Part shown: positions 18,378-21,298 of the stretch, one piece after another | Numbering within the stretch: position 1 is the first letter of the stretch | Layout of the letters: each line of letters begins with the position of its first letter | Origin: a virus | Strand: one strand, 5' to 3' | Virus record (IMG/VR): IMGVR_UViG_3300042465_006189 | Location: 1 to 21,298 of that record | DNA: 21,298 bases | Translations under genes and position numbers: made by a program | The notes under the pieces: generated by a model | Databases searched by the model: none | What the model saw: the letters and a program-made list of their open reading frames with translations, nothing else | What the model was told of the DNA's origin: nothing

Positions 18378-18586
18378 TAGACGTCCTCCTCGGCCTTGTC
18401 TGGCCTCTTGTTGGTCTGCTTGTGGTTCTGCGTCTCGGCGATAGTCCAATCGCCGCTCGCGAGGAGGCTCTTCGCCACCTCGTCAGGGAAGGCCGCCGGC
18501 CTGCCATGTAGCGCGACGAGAACGCGGCCATCGGCGAGCGGTACGTCGACGCCGTCGTGCGCGCCTTGGTAGATGATCTTCAACAT
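18377..18586 (-). CDS. Small conserved-type phage protein (69 aa)
   Basis: A 69-residue protein: LKIIYQGAHDGVDVPLADGR forms a beta start, followed by FPDEVAKSLLASGDWTIAE and a Lys-rich tail. I recognise this outline from short proteins lying between neck and tail genes in other phages, always without assigned function. The stop TAA shares its last base with the ATG of the major tail gene (TAATG). It is probably structural or an assembly factor. Confidence 0.65.
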   Translation of the reverse strand: MLKIIYQGAHDGVDVPLADGRVLVALHGRPAAFPDEVAKSLLASGDWTIAETQNHKQTNKRPDKAEEDV

Positions 18587-18591
18587 GTCTC

Positions 18592-19026
18592 CTAGATCCG
18601 CGCCTGCACGCGGACGCCGATGGTGAGTAGAGCTGACCGAGTCGTGTCGCTTGCGCCGACCTCGAGGCTGACCGATTCGACAGCAGCCACGCGGACGGTG
18701 TTGGTCATCGTCGGCGAGACCAAGGTCTCACGCAGCTGATCTTCGAGCTCGCCCATCAGGACGTACGCGCGCTCGACCGCGGGCTGAGTCTGCTGCCCTT
18801 CGCGAATCACCAAGATCAGCACCTCGACGGTGTAGATCTCCTCCTTGGCAAGCTGACCGAGACCCGCGAACGACTGCTCGCCAGACATGCCGAGGATGTT
18901 CACGCTCTCGCGCCCGGGATCTGGAAGAGCCGGGCCGTAGTTGACGCGCACGCCCACGAGTGCCGCGCGAGCGGAGAGAGCGTCGTGGAGCGCGTTCATG
19001 AATGCCGGCGCGGTGCTGGTCGCCAT
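18592..19026 (-). CDS. Tail terminator/neck protein-like (144 aa)
   Basis: A 144-residue protein with an alternating strand/helix layout: FMNALHDALSARAALVGVRV, then VNILGMSGEQSFAGLGQ, then EIYTVEVLILVIREGQQ, a helix AYVLMGELEDQLRE and closing strands LEVGASDTTRSALLTIGVRV. The early helix, central strand pair and final strand resemble phage tail terminators (lambda gpU type) that cap the tail tube. It sits between the gp6-like connector and the small protein before the tail tube, the right place for one. The ATG at 19026 shares a base with the previous stop (TGATG). Confidence 0.6.
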   Translation of the reverse strand: MATSTAPAFMNALHDALSARAALVGVRVNYGPALPDPGRESVNILGMSGEQSFAGLGQLAKEEIYTVEVLILVIREGQQTQPAVERAYVLMGELEDQLRETLVSPTMTNTVRVAAVESVSLEVGASDTTRSALLTIGVRVQARI

Positions 19027-19658
19027 CAGAACACGCCAGCCGTGCGGCGGAAGGGTGCCAAGAGCCGACGAGAGGCCGCTGGGAGTGCGTGCGTCGCCGG
19101 GCCCTCGGGTGACATGCTCTGCGGCTCCTCGATGCCAGCGATGGCGAGCTCAGTGAGGTCACGGCGAAGCGCCGACTGCACGGCGATCACGGCTGCGCGC
19201 GTCACGTCGTCTGGCACGGTTGCGAATCCCCAGGCGCCGGCGATGTCGCACAGCGTGTATCCGAAGTCCATCGCCGTCTGCGAGCTGTGCAGGCTGCTCA
19301 CTCGGTTTGAGAATCTCACGCCCTGGTATGGACCCTGCGAGGTCACGACCGGGGAGAGCTGGAAATCCGTCGACGCCGTGAGGGTCGTTCCGCCGGCGAT
19401 GTCTGGGTTGAGCTTGAGGCTCGCGACCGTCCGCAGATCGTACGGCGTCAGGTCGAGAATCAGCGAGCCGGTTGAGATTCGGAAACGTCTCGTCGCGGAC
19501 GCCGTGAGTGGCGTGAACTCGCGATCGTATTCGCGGTTGATCGCTTGCGACATGCCCGTGATGAGCGTCTGAATCAAGGCGTCGCGAGTCGTATCGGACG
19601 CCGGAAGCTCAAGAGCCTCACGAACATTCGCCAAGGTGCAGAGATCAACGGCAGCCAT
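19026..19658 (-). CDS. gp6-like head-tail connector protein
   Basis: A 210-residue protein in the position of the HK97 gp6-type connector that attaches beneath the portal. The N-terminal helices (VDLCTLANVREALELPASDT; DALIQTLITGMSQAINREYDRE) match the start of that family. A beta region follows (RFRISTGSLILDLTPYDLRT; GVRFSNRVSS), then IAGAWGFATVPDDVTRAAVI, a very common motif in these proteins, and a closing basic tail. The length is at the long end for the family because of the middle beta region. It is followed directly by the tail-terminator-like gene. Confidence 0.8.
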   Translation of the reverse strand: MAAVDLCTLANVREALELPASDTTRDALIQTLITGMSQAINREYDREFTPLTASATRRFRISTGSLILDLTPYDLRTVASLKLNPDIAGGTTLTASTDFQLSPVVTSQGPYQGVRFSNRVSSLHSSQTAMDFGYTLCDIAGAWGFATVPDDVTRAAVIAVQSALRRDLTELAIAGIEEPQSMSPEGPATHALPAASRRLLAPFRRTAGVF

Positions 19659-19661
19659 CAG

Positions 19662-19850
19662 CTATCTCGTCTCGGTCTTCTTGACGCGCGGACGACTTTC
19701 GGCACGCTTCGCGCCGGTCCTTGCTTCGTGTCCGGCCTTCTGCAGTTCGACGTCAATCTGCTCGACCCGATCGGTCTGACCGTGTCGGTGACAGACGGCG
19801 CGCTCTTCGAGCAGCGCGACGATGTACGACCTTTTCTCGTCTGCGTTCAT
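19662..19850 (-). CDS. Small basic protein between capsid and connector (62 aa)
   Basis: A 62-residue charged protein, helical in its first half (NADEKRSYIVALLEERAVCH; VEQIDVELQKAGHEA) and very basic at the end (KRAESRPRVKKTETR). No domain is recognised. It lies three bases before the connector gene and after a stem-loop. Its first part resembles short, coiled helical proteins often encoded beside capsid genes, but the function is unknown. Confidence 0.6.
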   Translation of the reverse strand: MNADEKRSYIVALLEERAVCHRHGQTDRVEQIDVELQKAGHEARTGAKRAESRPRVKKTETR

Positions 19851-19876
19851 CTTTGTCTCCAGGTTCTAGAGTCGAA

Positions 19877-19910
19877 CGCGGACCTGCCCAATAGTGCGAG
19901 CAGGTCCGCG
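19877..19910 (-). terminator. Strong stem-loop after the capsid gene
   Basis: A perfect 11-bp inverted repeat, CGCGGACCTGC and GCAGGTCCGCG, separated by 12 bases, lies 23 bases after the end of the capsid gene in the only sizeable gap of the head region. Its high GC content makes it stable in RNA. No run of U follows on the minus strand, so it is not a textbook intrinsic terminator. It may be a partial terminator or an mRNA stabiliser that gives more capsid than connector transcript. Confidence 0.55.
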
Positions 19911-19932
19911 CGTGACTAGGGAAGTCCGACTG

Positions 19933-21216
19933 CTAGAGGACCTCGTTGAGCCCGGTGCCGGTGATCTTGCAGATCGCCTCCGGGTAGCGGCCGCTCATGA
20001 ATGCGGAGTAGCCGAAGTACGACAGGCGCACAGTCAGGGTCCCCGAGCCGACAGACTCGTGAACCTTGAAGCGCGGAGCGCCTTCCATGACTCGCAGCGC
20101 CGGGGCGTTGATGACGAGGATCGCGTCCTCGTCGGTCCCGCTGCCGAGCGTGGTCGGCATGTTGGCGTCGACCACGACCGCGAGGCCGGCGATCGTTCCG
20201 ACGACACCGTAGTTCTGCTCGCCGGAGGCCATCATCAGCCCGCCCTGATTGAAGATGGGCGTGCTGGTCGACTGACCCGAGGCCAAGAACGCAGCGCGAC
20301 GCGGGTGCATCACAATGTGGGTCGGTGCCTCAAAGTAGCTCGTCGTGACGGTCCCGATTGCCTTGTAGATCGGGGCGAGGAAATCGCCCGCTGTCGGGCT
20401 CGAGCTGGTGAACGTCACAGATCCGATTGACGACACGTTCAGGAGGCCGATGTGCTCTGAGCTGGCGCTGGCGCCGTTGATGAGCTGACGGTCAAACTCC
20501 GTCGTGTACGCACGGCCGAGGTCGTCAGCGATGACGACGTCGGCGCCGGGGAATGACCGCTCGAAGAACTGAATCGAGATGTCAGACTGGCCGGCGATCG
20601 TGCGGACCGAGGTCGAGAGCTGCGAGCTCACGAAGTCGGTCTCGCTCACGGAGCCGTTCTCAGTCTGCACAGCGACCGACGTGCCGGTCGTCACGCGAGG
20701 AACCGAGATGGTCATGCCAGCGTCAGGCAGCGCGGCCTTCGGCAGCTGCGCGAGCAGCGGGCCGCCGGCGCGAACCTTGGGGGCTGCGAACTCGGACAGA
20801 TACACGGGCGGGATGTAGCCTGCGCCACCCGAGGCAGCGGTCACGTCACGCATCTCGCGCGAGTGACGGTAGAGGCGCTCCTGCGCGTCCCGGTCGCCTG
20901 AGTGCGCGTGGATCACGTCGCGGAAAAACGAGGTGCCAGAGTCGCGCCGATAGGTCGGCTCGTCCTTTCGCACCTCAATGCGCACGTCATCCTCATCGAC
21001 CATGATCGGCTGCAAGGCGCGAGCCTCGGTTACCTTCTCCATGCGGTCGACGATCTTCTTCCGGCGCTCGATCTCAGACTCAGCCGCAGCGCAGCGCGCC
21101 TCGAGCTCGTCAAGATCGGCAGCCTCATCCGGCTCGCTGAGCGCAGCGGTCGCCAGGTCGAGTTCCTCGACCGCGGCGGTCAGTGCGGAGCGTGCTTCTG
21201 TGAGCTTCTCGCTCAT
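19933..21216 (-). CDS. HK97-type major capsid protein
   Basis: A 427-residue capsid protein. Residues 1-75 are a charged coiled coil (EKLTEARSALTAAVEELDLA; CAAAESEIERRKKIVDRMEK), the scaffold-like delta domain that a prohead protease usually removes. The HK97 fold follows: GGAGYIPPVYLSEFAAPKVR, LLAQLPKAALPDAGMTISVP, ISIQFFERSFPGADVVIADD, YTTEFDRQLINGAS, THIVMHPRRAAFLASG and a closing VRLSYFGYSAFMSGRYPEA. These are hallmark segments of the N-arm, E-loop region, P-domain and A-domain. The ATG at 21216 overlaps the stop of the preceding gene and has GAGGTGAA upstream. It is the main shell protein of the head. Confidence 0.95.
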   Translation of the reverse strand: MSEKLTEARSALTAAVEELDLATAALSEPDEAADLDELEARCAAAESEIERRKKIVDRMEKVTEARALQPIMVDEDDVRIEVRKDEPTYRRDSGTSFFRDVIHAHSGDRDAQERLYRHSREMRDVTAASGGAGYIPPVYLSEFAAPKVRAGGPLLAQLPKAALPDAGMTISVPRVTTGTSVAVQTENGSVSETDFVSSQLSTSVRTIAGQSDISIQFFERSFPGADVVIADDLGRAYTTEFDRQLINGASASSEHIGLLNVSSIGSVTFTSSSPTAGDFLAPIYKAIGTVTTSYFEAPTHIVMHPRRAAFLASGQSTSTPIFNQGGLMMASGEQNYGVVGTIAGLAVVVDANMPTTLGSGTDEDAILVINAPALRVMEGAPRFKVHESVGSGTLTVRLSYFGYSAFMSGRYPEAICKITGTGLNEVL

Positions 21217-21298
21217 CTCTTCACCTCTATGTTGAGCTTGTAATGGGAAAGCCGGGCGCGATACTTCGCGGCCCGGATGCGTCCCTCATCGGAACGCG
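21213..21298 (-). CDS. C-terminal end of a gene upstream of the capsid (probable prohead protease), partial
   Basis: Only the last 27 codons are in the window (RAAKYRARLSHYKLNIEVKR at the end), with a TGA at 21215-21213 overlapping the capsid ATG (ATGA). The tail is basic and helical, like the ends of HK97-type prohead proteases, which are normally encoded immediately before the capsid. The catalytic part is outside the window, so identity rests on position; a portal end or separate small protein cannot be excluded. Confidence 0.45.
   Translation of the reverse strand, partial: RSDEGRIRAAKYRARLSHYKLNIEVKR

Noticed and set aside
1-21298. CRISPR array, rRNA, tRNA or insertion sequence
   Set aside because: No regularly spaced repeats with unique spacers, no tRNA fold, no rRNA text and no transposase motifs were seen on either strand.

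Overview
The window reads as part of a GC-rich, temperate, long-tailed (siphovirus-like) double-stranded DNA phage or prophage. Two things support this: an HK97-type head/neck/tail-tube/tape-measure/lysis series, and a tyrosine integrase with an excisionase-like neighbour and a divergent XRE-regulator region. The integrase N-terminus, the CHAP endolysin and the Rpf-like lysozyme fold resemble those of actinobacterial phages, so an actinobacterial host is likely. That host call is inference from protein style, not from a database search.

Right to left, on the minus strand, the late block runs: end of a probable prohead protease (off the right edge), major capsid protein, small protein, gp6-like connector, tail-terminator-like protein, small protein, major tail protein (18377-17382), with an HK97 gp10-like protein (17380-16838) after it. 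Next come tail assembly chaperones with a probable -1 frameshift, the tape measure, two baseplate-type proteins that may be one protein split in two, a fibre-like protein, a coiled-coil membrane protein, CHAP endolysin, holin, a small helix-turn-helix-like protein, a metallophosphoesterase and two small genes. Terminase and portal must lie beyond the right edge.

The middle (about 5.3-8.2 kb) is a regulation/recombination block. A plus-strand XRE regulator (8010) lies opposite a tightly coupled minus-strand operon (7802 to 5337). That operon encodes small proteins, a RecB/Cas4-like nuclease, an SSB-tipped DNA-binding protein, a zinc-ribbon protein and an excisionase-like protein. The integrase (4358-5416) converges on this operon.

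The left part (1-4.3 kb) holds a membrane-anchored Rpf-like lysozyme fold, a C5-cytosine DNA methyltransferase interrupted by frameshifts at two (AG)n microsatellites, three small plus-strand genes behind a recognisable promoter/operator, and a minus-strand operon with a RuvC-like resolvase. Every junction in that last operon is a 4-nt ATGA/GTGA overlap.

The most unusual signal is the methyltransferase. Two AG-dinucleotide tracts ((AG)8 and (AG)13) sit in a modular target-recognition region, and two reading frames stay open across both. Only a net frame change joins the catalytic half (motifs I-VIII) to motifs IX-X. This is the architecture of a phase-variable modification gene, though gene decay or assembly error could also produce it. 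A separate 11-base poly-G tract at 8421-8431 is a second possible slippage site.
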